Source: Ooceraea biroi (taxonomy: Eukaryota > Arthropoda > Insecta > Hymenoptera > Formicidae). From it: a stretch of DNA of 64,000 bases. The notes under the pieces are model-generated. The model did no database searches. It saw only the letters and a list, made by a program, of their open reading frames with translations, and was not told the origin of the DNA. Shown piece after piece: positions 41,365-55,633 of this stretch; the stretch's first letter is position 1; each line of letters begins with the position of its first letter. A program made the position numbers and the translations under genes. The stretch is taken from assembly GCF_003672135.1 (NCBI RefSeq), contig NC_039517.1, positions 10,502,601 through 10,566,600 of the forward strand. The letters are read 5' to 3'.

Positions 41365-44300
41365 ATCTCCCGGACTTCACGGGCGTGTGACGAAACTTCG
41401 TGATTCAGAATAGCGAAACAGAGTGCAATAGGCGCGCCTTCGCGCAGATTTATAGATAGCAATGAGGCACATAACTAGAGATGAGTCATACGATTTGTAG
41501 TATTTCGCGTAATCCTACGGATTCGTAATCCCACGATGACGCTATTAATTTCGGCTAAAAAAATCCTAGATGCCGTTTAATATCGTACGTTCAATGCGAT
41601 GTGTTCTTCTTGATACGATTGGTTTTGTTAATGTTTCATTTATTCAACGTGTATATCATAATGTAGTATTTAAGATCTTATTCATCGTTTCATTCGAGCG
41701 CGCGTATAACACGGTAGATAAATCCAATTGTAAATATGTAAATTCAGCACGTGAAAGCGCATAATTAAATCTGCATCAGTTTAATCTCATAATCTCATTT
41801 AATGCATAATACACTTGAAAAACTACAGTCGCGTGGCCGATGAACCAATTGTACAGCGCACATACAAGTGCTTGTTACATATTTTGGAATAGGATTGCTT
41901 ACAAAGTGAGCACGCTTCATGCATAACATACAAGATTGAACGCAAGTTGGAAACAGCGGCGTACATTTCTTTTACGACCGTTCTCCTAATCCTCTCCCGA
42001 CTTTACTCCATTCTACGCTGTAGTGTTGGTTGGTGTGTTGTCAGGATAGAGCAGCGTCTAAACCGCAAGTCACTAAAACAACTGGAGCAAATAAAAAGCC
42101 AAAATCCAAAAACACTGTAGCCGTGGAAAAGCCAGGAGTCGCAAATAGCGTAAGACGTAAAACATAAAAATGTTTTTCTCAAGCCGATACAAGACTTTCG
42201 ACTCGCGCGATCTTCCTTACTCTCTACAAAAGCTCTCTACAAAAAGACTTCTACCAAAAGAATCTCTAAATCCTTCTAAGGCTTTCTTCCAAAAGCTCTC
42301 CCAAAAACGATTATAATCCTTCCAACGACTCTTTCAAAAGACTCCTCCCAAAAGCTCTTGCTCTTTCTCGCAATTCGCGCATACCAGAGTATTTGCTCGT
42401 GACTCCCCTCCAACGCACCTCGTTGTCAACAGCAACGACTGATTATTGGCTGATTTAGGGCATCACCCTACTCTCCTCATACAGGATCCCGCCTCGCGCA
42501 CTTCGCGGGCCCCAAATCTTTTAGCTTTTCATTTATTATAATGCATCATCAATGTATATATCATCTACATTTCGCCTGCAACACTATCAGTCATTAATGT
42601 AGATCCTTTATTCGCGCAATCAAACACAATACGTAATCCCGAGCGTAAAGGGCAAATCTTTAAAGCGACCTCGTTCGAGCCCCATATCGGTGCTCGTAAC
42701 ATTTAACCAAGATTGATCCGGGATTTCGTCCTGTTATTCCGCCTTGATACCGGCCTCGTCTATCCGAAAGATCGCGGACCTAAGCTCCGCATTGTCCGCT
42801 AATCCCATCGTCCATCCCGGCGTATCTTTCGTACGCGATGAGCACGTGTGTACGCGCGTATTCATGGATTTTTCGTTGGAAGCCGCTGCTCCGCGAACTT
42901 TGGCATACTCGATGAATTATGTAGCGCGAATCGCCGGCTGCGCGAATGAATGATGCAACGGGAATCGCGAACAATTTCCCAGTTGCCGAAACAGTTGGCG
43001 AAAACCGACTCGCAACTGTCGAGACGCGCGAATTCTCTCGCGAGCGCGTTGCATCGGCAACAGCCGAAAGCGCGAGATCAATTAATTTCATGAGCGCCAG
43101 AGCCGCTGATTACTTAATGATGAAGGACTGATAATTTGATAATATGATGAGCAAGATCAATGGAGTGGTCTACTTGTCGGAAAGAGACGACACGCGATTT
43201 ACGCGGCGTCACGGCGAAAAAATCCCACGGCACGGATCGAAGAGACGACCGATCATCGATCGATGCGTCTTTGCATCCGCGAATACTCGGGATGAAATCG
43301 TTCTAGCAAGACGCTGCCAATCGCGATTGAGCATCACGCGTTATAGCGATGTACGACGGATAATTACGTACCCCTCAATCCTCGTCAATGGCCGGCCGAT
43401 ACATCGCATTTGGAAATTCTCTCGAAACGGCATTTCCGAAGATAGTTTTACTCATGTCTGGGCGTTTGTCAGGATCGTCGAACCGCTCTCTTATCTGTCG
43501 CTGTCAAGTGCAATGTATAATTCACCCTTTCCATTTCCCTTCCCCTCGCGCCCTCCCAGTGTTCCTTTAACGTGCAACAATCGCTCCGCACTGCTGTAAT
43601 GTCGCAGTTGTGATCAACAGCACTTGCAATAAAAATTTCCATGTAGCGATCTAGCAACTCGATTTATATTTAATCTCGTATCACGTAATTTTGTATTTTG
43701 AATCCGGGGCAATTTTGATTTACGTCGGTAAAGATATTACGATGTTTTCTTTGAGCGCGGTAAATTAATTATCTATGGGCGATATAAAAATAAATTTTTC
43801 TATTCCCGGGAAATTACGTCACGCCCTTTGATACCATGGCGTTCGTTTCGCCAGTCTATTATGCACAAAATTCAATCTCGAAGTAATTGCTAATAATAAG
43901 TGTAAACTATAAAAAGCATAATAATAATAAGGTAGTATTGCATAGAAAATTACACAGCGGCTAACTGTTGTATATAAAAAACCGCTAATTTCTCTCCTCA
44001 ATGTTTCGTCGATCAAAACGTGACGTAAGGTACAATGTATGATTGCATTGTATATTATTTAGATGAACAGAATAAAAAAAGATATATGGCGACGATATGT
44101 ACAGTAATAACGTATCATAAATAAGCGCTGATCGCGTGTCATTTTTTCACAGCCACAAAGACCGCGCAGTTATGTATTATTCGCATTATGACGGTACATC
44201 ATATGCGTATATATTTCCCGTCCTTTTATCAGAGAATTCATTCAAAGATCTCCGTTTCCCGATGACGTTTATACGCCCGAAGCGATAATATGCGTCATGC

Positions 44301-47300
44301 TGATATCTCATATACATATGTATGCTAAGTATACTATACACATATATACGTATACTAAGTAGCTAAACACTTTGCAACCCGATCCTCTTCCTAACGTGAC
44401 AAGCTGAAATTTATTTCGCCAACTGAGGAATCGCTAAATCTTTCTCATTTTTCAAAGCGTCAGTCACGTCACTCAAAAAAATTAAAACAAAAAAAATAAA
44501 TGCACCGCTAATGATTCATCTTAATAGAGCAATGAAGCCGTAGATCTGAAAGAATGAATAAAAAGCAAATCCAATGCCGCTCTTCTGAGGAAAATATCTA
44601 TAAAAAGCGACAGTGTTTGTCGTGAACGGGTGAAATAACAGGATGCCGGTGGCAAAGGGGGATCGGCTGTGTGCACGTACAAAACCAAGTGGGAGGCATC
44701 TAAAAATAGTTCGAACTCTGGGTCACGGAGTCGAGATCATTTGGGACAATCTAGCCAGCGATACTCTGAGAAATGAGCATTTCGCTTTCCTGAGAGAGAG
44801 AGTGAGAGAGAGAAAGAGAGACACACGTGACGACAAACGAGCGATCGAGTTTGCGAGGGAAGCGATTATGGATATCTCAACAATTATGATGAATGTCGAG
44901 TAAATCACTGGGACACCATGAGATTGTTAGTTTTGCGGTTAATGGCGCAATTTGATATCTACTTCGAGAAGCATCCTCTGAAGAAGGTGACACACATTTC
45001 ATTAGGTATATTGTAGTCATTTTTCTCACATTTTTGGTTTTTAAGTGCACAATATATGCAATTCTATCATCAAAATATTTGCCCTCGTTTTTTATAATTT
45101 TCTACTTTTTACGATTTTCTGTTTCTCGGATAAATTCCAAATCTCTTTGCGAAAAAAGTATTTTCGTATCTCAGCCACATTTCGAAAGTACTATCCAGTT
45201 AAACAGTACTGCATCGATTGGTAATCCAAAACGCCAAGTTGGGTGAATACGCCGGAAAAGCTTTTCAGCCCAAGCTGGTTTACTGAATACAAAGGCATAT
45301 ATGTATAGCTTTTCATTGCTCACATCACGGTTACTATTATTTTTCAACGTTATATTTATCTATATATAAGTATATTTTCAAAGTTAAATCACGACATATG
45401 TTTTACAAACTTCATTGTTACTTCTTCAAAAACGTAAAAAAGCGAGAATTAATTCGAAGTATAAATAATAATACCAGAGCGCTGAAAAAAAACTAAGCCT
45501 TTTGCATACACCTAATACACGGTCTACGCGGGCGATCGATTATTTCATCAAGCTCGAGAAGATTTCTGCTTGTGCGAGTACATGAACAAGGCGCGTTTTA
45601 GCGCGTGACGGCTCGCTATTACGCATTTTCCCGGGAATACCCCGTCGTCTTCACGTGAAGAAAACGGACTTTCGTTCATACGGAAGGCACGAATTTACTT
45701 AAACGCGCGAGCAGGAGTCGCGGACACAGGAATGCTGGTCGTCGATAAATCGGACGCAAAGTGCATTCTCCGTGCGGCTATATGAGAACACTTGCTCGCT
45801 CGCTCCCTTGCTTGCTCGGTGGTAACCGACGTTATATTTGCACTTTGTAGCGAACGTAACCGGCTTTTGGCAGTGGACATTCCCGTAATGTTGGCGCGGA
45901 ATCGAATCGCCTTCGCGCAAATATACCCCTCCGCGTCTTTCGCCGCGTGCACGCCTCGCCTCGCTTATTTCAGGGTAGCTTTATCCGATTCACCGGATAA
46001 GCGTCGCATCAACGGAAAGATCCATTTATTGGCCCGCAATTCACAATGTTGACTCTTTTTTTCCTTTCTGTTTCTTTTCACGCAAGCGTCAATGTACTGC
46101 ATTTACTGTATATACTATATTTGAAGGGCGCTTTAAGCCCTTCTGTGTTCCGGAACAAAGTGTCGTCGTGTTGTAAGACGTCTACGTCTTTGAGGCAATT
46201 CGTCGGACTATTATAAGCTATGTAGGATTTAAAAAAAGACAAGGGAAAACCTCGTTGCGTAAAAGGCTGCGGATCGATAGACGAAAGTCGCCGTGATGAG
46301 AGAAAGCCAGGAGATATCGCAGCACGAAATGGATGCTTTTTACCACGGGCGAATTCCATTTCTTCTGCAATTGATATATTTTGTAAAGCTTTGAGGCTTT
46401 TTTCTCTGACTTTTTCCTCGCGATAGCTCATTTTTAAGAGTTTATATATAGTCGACTCTAGCTTACCAAACGATCTGCGTGAGCTCTCTGATATCATATT
46501 TTCAGCTTTTCGTGATAAATGTTCCTTAATAACTTTTTCTTTCTCTTAACGCAAAAGTTTCTTTCCCTACAAGATTAAAGATTATACATTTGAGATGTTT
46601 ATAACATGCAATGCGAATTGAAATACAGCGCATGATTTCACTTTGGCTTTAAATTAAATGGTATAGTCTTCCTATTTTGCATTTAGCTTTTTTTGGGCTT
46701 CCTCTCTACGCAAAGGTAGCCCTAACACAGTCTTCTTTCGTACTCCGTCATTGCCTATCTGTGTTTTTGTGAAATAGAACCGCTTCTTCAGTGCCACGAG
46801 AGCTTCCTTCCGTCAAAAGTCGATCGATATCTCCAAGGTAAAATGTCGGTGGTCTCGGGGCAACGGATCGCACTGACAGAAAAGGAAATACTATTTCCCA
46901 TTCGATTAGAGTGGCCGGTGCGACGATGAAAGACAAGCAGCTATCCGTAATGGAGGTTTATCTGTATCGAAAATTTGGCTGACATTGAATTTTCCCGATG
47001 AAAAGTAGCAGTAAAAATAGCAGCAGGTATGCAGGCATGACTAAAACGATCTCACAAATTCTCTGTATGCGAAGATTCAATTTGTATTGTCACGCAGAAT
47101 TAGGGAAGCAAATAAAAAAGATCAAAGATTCTGAGAAAAATATATCTTCACCGAGATTATGTGGTCGGTAATTTCAGAAAATTCCGTCAGAGGAGCTCTC
47201 GATATCGCATTTGATGGTACATTCATACACTGCAAGAAACGTATCAATCCGCTCGTTGCTGAGTTTGTAGCACGACAGTAAACTAACGAAGATAAACGAC

Positions 47301-50300
47301 TTTGGTAATCTCTGTATTATAAATTTAATTGCCGCGCTTAATTTTCGACCATAGTTCGGCAACATTTAAAGAAGTCGGTAATTCTACGGCGATATTATGG
47401 ATCAAGGAGGATTTCAGCTCGGGGATTATGTTAAAACATTCATCTCTCTCTCCATCCCTCTTCCCCCCCCTCTCTTTCTCTCCGCGCGTAGGTACTATAT
47501 GTCCAGGATATATCCTTTTTCCATCCTTTCTCCCTCGAACATAAAGTTAAGACATTTTGACGATGCTTAATCGCCGTGGTTAGTCGAGCTATTACAAAAA
47601 TCTCTCAATTAACCTTGCTCGCTTCCTTAAATCACGCTAAAGCTGAATCTGACGCGCGCGGTATCGGTTATCATCGTGATAAGCGGGGAGAGCTCTTTAG
47701 ATATTGTCGCCGCTATCGCGTGCCCATCATGCAAATCTCGTCGTTAATCTCGCGCGTCCTTTCCCTGCAATTCATTATTTGCAATCCTATTTAATTAGAA
47801 TCTGGTGATAAACTTGCACGTGAAGTCGGCGGAAAGGAAGTAAAAAGAAAATAGGACACACAATTAAGATTACTTCCCATGGACTCTACGGAAATAAAGA
47901 TGGACAGTCTCTGCAGATGCAAGTCAATTTGTATTTCACCGCACGGATTTAATTCCCACATATACCTAAATCTGTTATGCAGAAACTTTCCATGGTGTCC
48001 GGGCGGCGATGTCGCGCCACCACGTTCCCCGTAATTAATTTTTCGAGCAACCGAGCAAAGCAAAAATCACGAAAGCTCTATCGGTCGGCTTTAGCGTGCA
48101 CCACTGTGCGAGAATATCGCGCCTTTTTGCCCCGCGGACGCGTTACGTTAGCACTTTTTCAGCGATTCCTGCTGTCAGCCGCGACGATAAATCGCCATTA
48201 TTCTCAAAAAAGCTCCTCTCAGCACGGGCGCGCGCCGCGTGGACGCATTTATGTGGATTCACGCGCGCAAGCACCATGGATCGCGCTTTTTGCACCAACG
48301 AAAAATTACGACGTCTCTCTCCCGCGCCGGAGAACGAATCTTTCACGTTTTTCTGCGACTTTGCCGGCATTTTTCTATATTTCGTTAATGCCGATGACGG
48401 ATTACGCGGCGAATTCGCAAACTTGGCCGCGGCTGCTCCATCCGTCGGTGCCTCATCGCTTTGTCACGAATTTATTCGCGCGGCGCGTGATCTCGATTTC
48501 GCGTAAACAGCACCGGCTCGAACGTACGGAGGAACGTAAAAATCGCGGAAATGATTTCTGCCGCTGTAACAACGTTATGCATGCAAGAACGCGTTCGCGA
48601 TGCGATCTACATGCATAACGCGCGCACTTCGCTGGCGCCGTATGCGGCTCGCGATTCTCGAGGTCAACACATCCCGTAGCTGCAAATGTAATACCGGGAT
48701 CCTTGTCAGTATGCTGTGCAACACACGACGTTAACAATGCATTCTAATCAATCAATTAAATAGCCAAGCTAGTTACACGTATTTACGATCACATTTGCAT
48801 ACAGCACGCAATGTTCAATTAACTGTTTAAAAAACGATTCATTCGGTCTCTCTCGATTCGTCAATTTATCAAATCTGAGGATTCTTTTCGTTCTTTTTTC
48901 TTCGCGGTTGTTTGTTTGGAGATGTAATTCTCGTTGCAAAGTGATTAAAAATTCTCGATATCGCAAGTAAAAATGGAACGTTCGAGATTCTTGATGAAAG
49001 TAACGAAGCGATGCGGTTGACACGCGGCGATCCAGCCTCGATCCTCGAAACGGCTCAGTTGATTGACCTCGAAGCTAAATTTGTCTAGCGATCGCAACTA
49101 AACAGGCACGTACCTACTTACTAGACTATCGACACATTTTGCCTCGCTTTTGTGTCAGACAGATTCACACGTGTAGGTATTCGCCCGTTAAAATCTATAT
49201 CGTGTAATCGAGAAAGTAACAGCTGTCAAAAGTCATCCACTCTCGTTCGAACGGAGGGAGGAGCACTTTCTTAAAGTAATCCTCTGGAGATAAATTTTTT
49301 CATAAATTTTTCTTCCACTTTTAGAACATATCCTCTCAATTAACTTTGGAAATCAGTTAAGTTCTCAAGTTAAAGTCACTTGAGATTCGCTAAACTGTGC
49401 TGCGAGGGTGATTAAGTGCAAAACTGCAAAGTCTACGTGCCAAGAAATTCGCAACTAACGTCGTCGCTGCCGCGTAATGATTATTATGCGAACGCATTTT
49501 ATAGCGGAGCAAAGAGAGCGAGAGCGAGAAAAAGACACGAGGAGGGGAAGCGACCGATTTTTCCTCCTTTGTACGTTCCCGTTTCCCCGTAGCATTGTTA
49601 ATCGAAAAACGGATGCAGCTACATTAGCGGAGCGAAATTTAGTCGGTGAATCAAAACGCAGTTTGTGCATCGGCTAAACGCGCAAATAAATGCATCGCGC
49701 GAGGCTCGCAGAGTATGTGAAGAAGTTGCTGGCATCGGACATGGTATTTCGAACGAACTGCATATTGATAGCACATACACTCTCTCTATCTCTCTTTCTC
49801 TCTCTTCGAGACGACACGTGTCACCTCGAACGCGAGACCAGTAATATGTGTCCGTCATTAAAACGTAAAATAAGCGCTATCGTCATCGTCATCTTCGGAT
49901 GAAGAAGAGCGCCTCACTTCTCTTCGCCCCTCTCGATTATACAAAGAGAACAACCGAATCCGAGAGAATCGAGCCGCGTTATGAGATATGTCTGTCTACG
50001 TCCGTGATCGATCACGGGGAAGTCGAGTAGAAAGACACAAAATTTTGTCAGACCGTGGCGGTCCACATCCCCATATCCGCAGGGTTGAATCATCGTGCTC
50101 GATCGTGAGAGAGCGTAATGAAATTCGTCAATTTGTCTCGAGGCTGAACGGGATGACACCCGCGCGAAGAAGCTGACTGCTGGTCTCCGCCGGCGACTTA
50201 ATGAAATTTATTAATCCACCGACGTAGAGTCCACCGGGAAATCGCTCGGAGGTCGTTTACGCGAATCCTCGAGCCCTTTTATTGATGGAGAGTTCTGTAT

Positions 50301-52008
50301 TCAATTCTGTATTCAATGGTTCTTAAACGCGCATTCAACCTTCTTTGAAACTCCTCGAGGGGAGGGAAATACACGGACAACTTTTTATTGTGCCTAATCT
50401 TACTTTATCACACAGCGTTTCCCTCTTTTGCGCAGAGATTTCAGTGCGGCTTAAGGGCAGGATCGAATTGTGAATGGCTTTTCTTTTATAAAGCGTACCG
50501 AGAGCCAGTACAATTTAATTAAGACTGAAGGTGTTTTGTATGCGACATATTGCCACGGCCGTTCTTCTTTCTACGGGGAATCTGTTTTTGCGGTCCTGAT
50601 ATAACTTGATTTCTGTTATTTAATAACATAGAGCGATGACGCGTTTCGCAATTTTTAACTCGAATATTACTTTCTAATTCCCCTGGAAAATTTCACCTTT
50701 ATTCCATGTGAGAGATTGGGGTGGCGTAATAATACACGAGTGCGTGTATTGGAAAATAATAATCGGGACGAATGTCCGTGTCGATAACATGTGCCTCGTT
50801 TCGTTGAAACGTCGAATTTCGCTCCGTGACTGATTAAGACTTTTACTTGAATTAATCGAGCACGCGGCGGAAGATAAAACAATCGATCTCGCTGGCACCG
50901 GCGAGAGCGCGAAGCTCGACAGTACGTTCGGCAGAATCTAGTTAAAAAACATATCTCGATGTAAATTCTGTGGTACGGTCGACGTAATCGTTTACTGTAA
51001 AACCGGCGCGCGAAACTTCGAAACGGGGCCGCCGTTCTCGAAGCTGGAACTCTTTTAAGGCGCGTTTTTGCCGCGCTGTTTATGAAACGACCGCGCTGCC
51101 TCAAACGTCTGCTGCCTGTGAACCGATCTAGTCCTGAAACGTACCCGTTTTTGCGCACTTCTTTGATCGTCCTCGTTAATAATCCGTCAGCTAAATTAAC
51201 GATCGCGTGCATCGCGTGATGCATCCCAGCAATCGTGTCTTGCAACCTAGTAATAATTCATTCAAATGAAGAATTTAATTTTAATAATTCTTTTCTAAAA
51301 ACTTCTTTTTGGAGATTAGAGATTGTGATGATATGTTGTATTATCTTGCGACGTGGTTGACGTGGTTGTCGCGCTGTGCAATATTCAGTAGATATAACAG
51401 TTATCGTATTAATAAAATAAAATTGATATCCACGGGAATAGAAGAATCCATGTTGCAATACGGGGATCATCGATCTATTTCGCGTAAAGAACTGCCAAGT
51501 TAAACGACCTCGCAGAACGTTAGATACGAGGACAGAATATAGTCGTCTTATATAATCTTGTCGATCTTCTTGAGACGACTCAAGAATCAAAGAAACGCGA
51601 TCAACCGAGTCAAAAAAGACACTTATTGAAAGACGGAACACCCATATATCTTATGGCTCAAAATGATTGAGCAAACATCTCGACGACGTGACACTGATCT
51701 CAATTGACTCCGAAACTCCTCCCCGAACTCGCGTGCGCGACACCCTTTCATTAATCTATTACAAAAAAAAAGAAAAACAGAACGGAAGACAATTGATCAC
51801 TCGATCCTTCTCAAACTGCACCAGTGCACAGTGTGTTCATCAGTAAAATTCTCAGGTCGGACAATCTCGCGAGGGTCATCTCCGACAATTTCTGATAGCG
51901 CAAAAGTCACTTTTGCCGAACCTCGGCGATGAGGGCAAAACGACCGTCAAACTTCTTCGTCGATCGTCCATCCCGGAGACAAGCAAGAGGGAGGAGGGAT
52001 CCACTTAC

Positions 52009-52420
52009 CACATATTTCTTTCTTGACGGTGGAATACGACGGTGGACTGCGTTGCGTATCACGTGAGCCGCCGGGCGTATCCGCTCGTCATATCCGCGCG
52101 CGTTCACGCACTCGCGCGCGGCCCCGCGAGATCGCTCACTGCTGTCGTTGTCGCAAGAGAGTCACCCTTTCCCTTCGCCTCCTCCACGTTCCTCGTATGC
52201 CTTCTTCTTCTCCTCCTCCTCCTCCTCCTCCTCTTCCTGGTGATTCTCCCGGTTGCGCCGGTCCCGGCCCGGCTTCACTCCCGAGAGATCGTACGCAGGG
52301 CGCAATGCACTCTCTTCTCGCGAGGAGCAACTTCCCGGCTGTGTGTTGTATCCCCGACACCTCCCTCGTAGCGCGAACCACCTTCCTGACCACCACGGCC
52401 GCTCGTTTCTCTTCCTACCT
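52009..52420 (-). other. Candidate noncoding first exon of the calcium channel gene (upstream limit unknown)
   Basis: On the minus strand a strong donor (GTAAGTGG) ends at 52008, at the 3' side of a GC-rich, purine-rich stretch with a GGA-type repeat (about 52200-52235). It lies upstream of the translated exon, in CpG-rich sequence flanked by CT tracts, as expected of an invertebrate promoter region. Nothing here resembles channel protein. The link to exon 2, across an intron of about 12.8 kb, is inference; the transcription start is not visible and the upper limit given is arbitrary. Confidence 0.3.
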
Positions 52421-52690
52421 GGACACACAACACGAGTGCACCCACTGTACTACGAGGACCACCACCATCACCAGGCACGACCGGCACACAACTACGACGG
52501 AAGACGTGGGGAAAACCGAGCGCGGGCGCACCACCGTCACCACCACGTTCCGCCACCACTCCTTTTCGCTTCTTCTACCTCCCTCGCTCCCTCTTCGTCT
52601 ATACGTGTGTCTCTTTCTCTCTCTCTCTCCTTATGCGCTTCTCCTTCCCACTCACACTCGCACGTCCTGTCCCTCGGTCTCTCCTTTTAT

Positions 52691-52766
52691 CCCAGTTGCT
52701 CGTTCTCTCGGCGCGGCCTCTCTCTCTTTTTCTCTTTCTCTTTCTCTCTCTCTTTCTCTCTCGCTA
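52691..52766. repeat. CT-rich microsatellite
   Basis: Runs of CTCT and CTTT units on the plus strand in the presumed promoter region. Confidence 0.85.
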
Positions 52767-52928
52767 CGTGTAACTTATAAATAGATATCTAGGTGCGTTC
52801 TATTATATTTATATATACGCGCTCCCGCGCGCGCATATGCACACACCATATATCTATACACACCCACACGCGCGTGAATCGAGTGGGAGAGAGCGCGAGC
52901 GCGACACCGTTGCAGAGGAAGAACCGCA

Positions 52929-52938
52929 CACGCGCGCG

Positions 52939-52963
<25 letters not shown>
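52929..52963. repeat. Alternating CG then GT dinucleotide run
   Basis: A CG run changes into a GT run without a break. Alternating purine-pyrimidine DNA of this kind can adopt Z-form. Confidence 0.85.
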
Positions 52964-52969
<6 letters not shown>

Positions 52970-53397
52970 CCGTACGCTGTATTGGTCAACGAGTATGCTA
53001 CGCACTTTCTCCGCGTTACACGGAACGTCTCCCCGAGAGAAGAGCACGCACCCTTGTCACCGTGTCGAGCTACTCGCGCGCAGAGATTCCCAGCGACGAA
53101 ATTCCCGCCCGGCGCGCACGACCGTTTCCGGCACGCGGATGGCCGAGGATGCGAAGCAGCTGGGGGAGGGTCGAGAGGGAGAGGAGAGTCACTCAACAAC
53201 GACGACGATGACGACGGCGACGATGTCGGAGAGGCGGCATCTACGTCGTCGGATCAATTCCAGTTTCCTTCCCTTCCTTGAATCACCCTCACATTTCTCG
53301 CCCTCGCACGACAACGACGAAAACGATGACGGCCACGGGGAAGATCCGCTTCGTTCTCCTCGCCAAGCATCCCTTTCTCGAACTCCCGATCCAAGCT

Positions 53398-53470
53398 CTT
53401 CGCCCTCCTGCTCTCTGTTTCTCTTTCTGTATCTCTCTTTCTCCCTCTGTCTTTCTCTTTCTCTCTTGCT
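53398..53470. repeat. CT-rich simple repeat
   Basis: CTCT/CTTT units on the plus strand, in the same GC-rich block as the other CT tract. Confidence 0.8.
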
Positions 53471-55408
53471 CGCTCTCGCCCTCCTCGACCTCGCCTCCCT
53501 TCACGGCTCACGGCGAGCAACCCCGATGTCACTGCACCGCTCGCTGTCTCGCTCGAGCACCCGCACGGCCAGTGCTCCCTTTTCCTATATATACGCGCAT
53601 TCCACCGCGTCGGGGGTCTCGCCCCGCGTACACGTTCCCCTTCGGTTAACGCGGGTCGGCGGAATCCCTCGTTTTCTCGCTCTCTCTTTCAACCCGTGAG
53701 CAGCTTCCTGCGAGGGGACGATGTCCTCCGACGATGACGGCAGGTAACGGCAGGTGGAAAACGTTTCTCGCGAGCACGACGCACAGGCCGGACGGTGGCG
53801 GCGACGGCGACGGCGATACGGCGCACAACGCTTCACACTCGGACGATATGCCGCCGGCTCGACGCCAGCGACGCCTGGCGTCGCGACGCTCGTCCCCGCA
53901 CCCCGTGCCCCTTATCACGAGCCGGACGCCGCGGGAGCCAACGCGAACGCGTGCGAGCAAGAAGGCTGACGAGGATGGTGGTGGTGGCGAACCGTTACCA
54001 GTCCCCGAGTCGGACAGTGGCGGATTTGAAGCTGGGGGCGGATAGGTGTCAGAATCAAACCCCCGTTTACTTGTCGAAATTTAAGAAAATTGTCATTTCC
54101 AAGAGAAGAAAGATTTATAACCATAATGCACATTTTTTGTTAATTTTTAAAAAGATTTTCACGTCTTATTTCTTACACTATTAGTGATAACAGTTAGTAC
54201 TGATCAGACTGGCTGGGTAGGGAAGAACACCAGTAGCACGTAGCAACTATAGTCAGACGTAATCCGCTTAATCCTACTTTGCAATCAAATCGATATTTTT
54301 TATCTTTTTCTTTCTCCAGTTTGAAATATTCAGGCGACTGATATATTTATAAAATGAATTGTTATACGGCATTAATACTCGCAACAATAAAAACAAAGTT
54401 TGAGTGTTCAAACTTTTAATTAAAAATGATACGAACCAATGTCGTGTTTCCCCTATTTATGTAGCAATGTAATATGAAACTGATTAGCAAATAGATTACA
54501 TACTAGCTACTGTTATATAATTTAATACGGATTATAGTATTACATGTAATTAGCACAAATACTTCTTTCGTTCAATAATTACTATCATCGGCTACTACCG
54601 TATTAACAAAGCTATTGCATTGTCACGTTTACGTGCGGTTTGTTCCGCGCGATATCTTTTTCAAACATATATGGAACAGTCAGCAATTCTTTGTCTCAAT
54701 GGAAAAAATTCACACGCGTATCGAGGGATATAAAAATTTTGTGACGCCCCGTGAGACCTTTCCAAATCCGTTCGCGAGATTGGAGCTGCAGAAAGGGCGA
54801 CGTTAACGATAGTCAACGAAGTCGGAGGAAAATCGGCGAGACACGTATGTGCGCAGATCGCGTGCGTGTAAGAAAAACACTTCCTCGGCGGAAAAATTTA
54901 TTTTCGACCCATTTCAGCCGACCTAGTTTCGCACACGCCGCGTGAAGGGGGGCGCCGCCAAGTTTGCTTGCCGAGGGTCGCGGGGCACGGAAGCGGATGA
55001 TTTAACGAAGAACACTATGGTCTTTGTCGCGGCAGCATCCTCCGCCATTATTACGGTAGTTTTCTTCGGAAACGACCGAAAACTAAAGATAAGATTTGTA
55101 TCGATTAGTGAGTTACATCGGTATCGATTGGCAAAGATAAATTTATTAGATCATGTTGACGATGAACCAAACGAAACACGTACTTATGACAGCGCAACAC
55201 AGCTTGTTGTATATTAATTTTATAACAGGATAGGTAATCTTTAAAGATCCAAAGACAAAATTTTCTGAAACATCGCTACATTGAGTTGTATCGCCATCGA
55301 TGCGACCGAATTATTTGATCAATGATCTAATATATATAATCGATTTATAGCATCTTTTGTAATTGTCTGATGCTTAGTCTCCGTCTTCCATGGTCATGTC
55401 AATTATTT

Positions 55409-55600
55409 TTATTTAGCTTCTGTGCACTCATTACTTTCCTCATATCCTTTCCAATTTTCTCTTCGTCTTCCTCTTTTCTTGTGTCCTGTGGGTACCCATT
55501 TCATTATTTCTTTCGGTAACCTATCATTATTCATTCTTTCTACATGTCGATACCATATAAGGCGAAGATAAATTTGCGTGCAGCAATTTTGGTTCATAAT
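55409..55600 (-). pseudogene. LINE (non-LTR retrotransposon) ORF2 C-terminal remnant
   Basis: The minus strand encodes LIWYRHVERMNNDRLPKEIM and KWVPTGHKKRGRRRENWK, the familiar C-terminal signature (RWYGHVERM, KRGRPR, W) found downstream of many insect non-LTR reverse transcriptases. No reverse transcriptase domain is attached, so this is a short dead fragment. Confidence 0.85.
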
Positions 55601-55633
55601 TCTTTTGTCGTGATGTGAAAAATTTTATATTTT

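Larger units (their letters stand above)
39215..52008 (-). other. Probable first intron (about 12.8 kb), no gene recognised
   Basis: If the 52-kb exon is real, this is intron 1. It starts (in transcript order) near 52 kb and ends with a long GA tract (39241-39302 plus; CT in the transcript) that serves as the exon 2 polypyrimidine tract. Many ORFs of 60-210 codons exist on both strands in CpG-rich parts, for example around 43.2, 48.0-48.6 and 50.7-51.2 kb. None shows a known motif. A TTTA repeat lies at 41337-41364. Confidence 0.5.

Noticed and set aside
47977..48618. Plus-strand ORF of 213 codons
   Set aside because: Arg/Ser/Ala-rich composition from CpG-rich DNA, with competing ORFs in other frames; no domain seen.
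52023..53699. Several overlapping plus-strand ORFs of 160-253 codons
   Set aside because: They are translations of CT/CG simple repeats (Ser/Leu/Arg/His runs) with no conserved motif, and adjacent frames are just as open.
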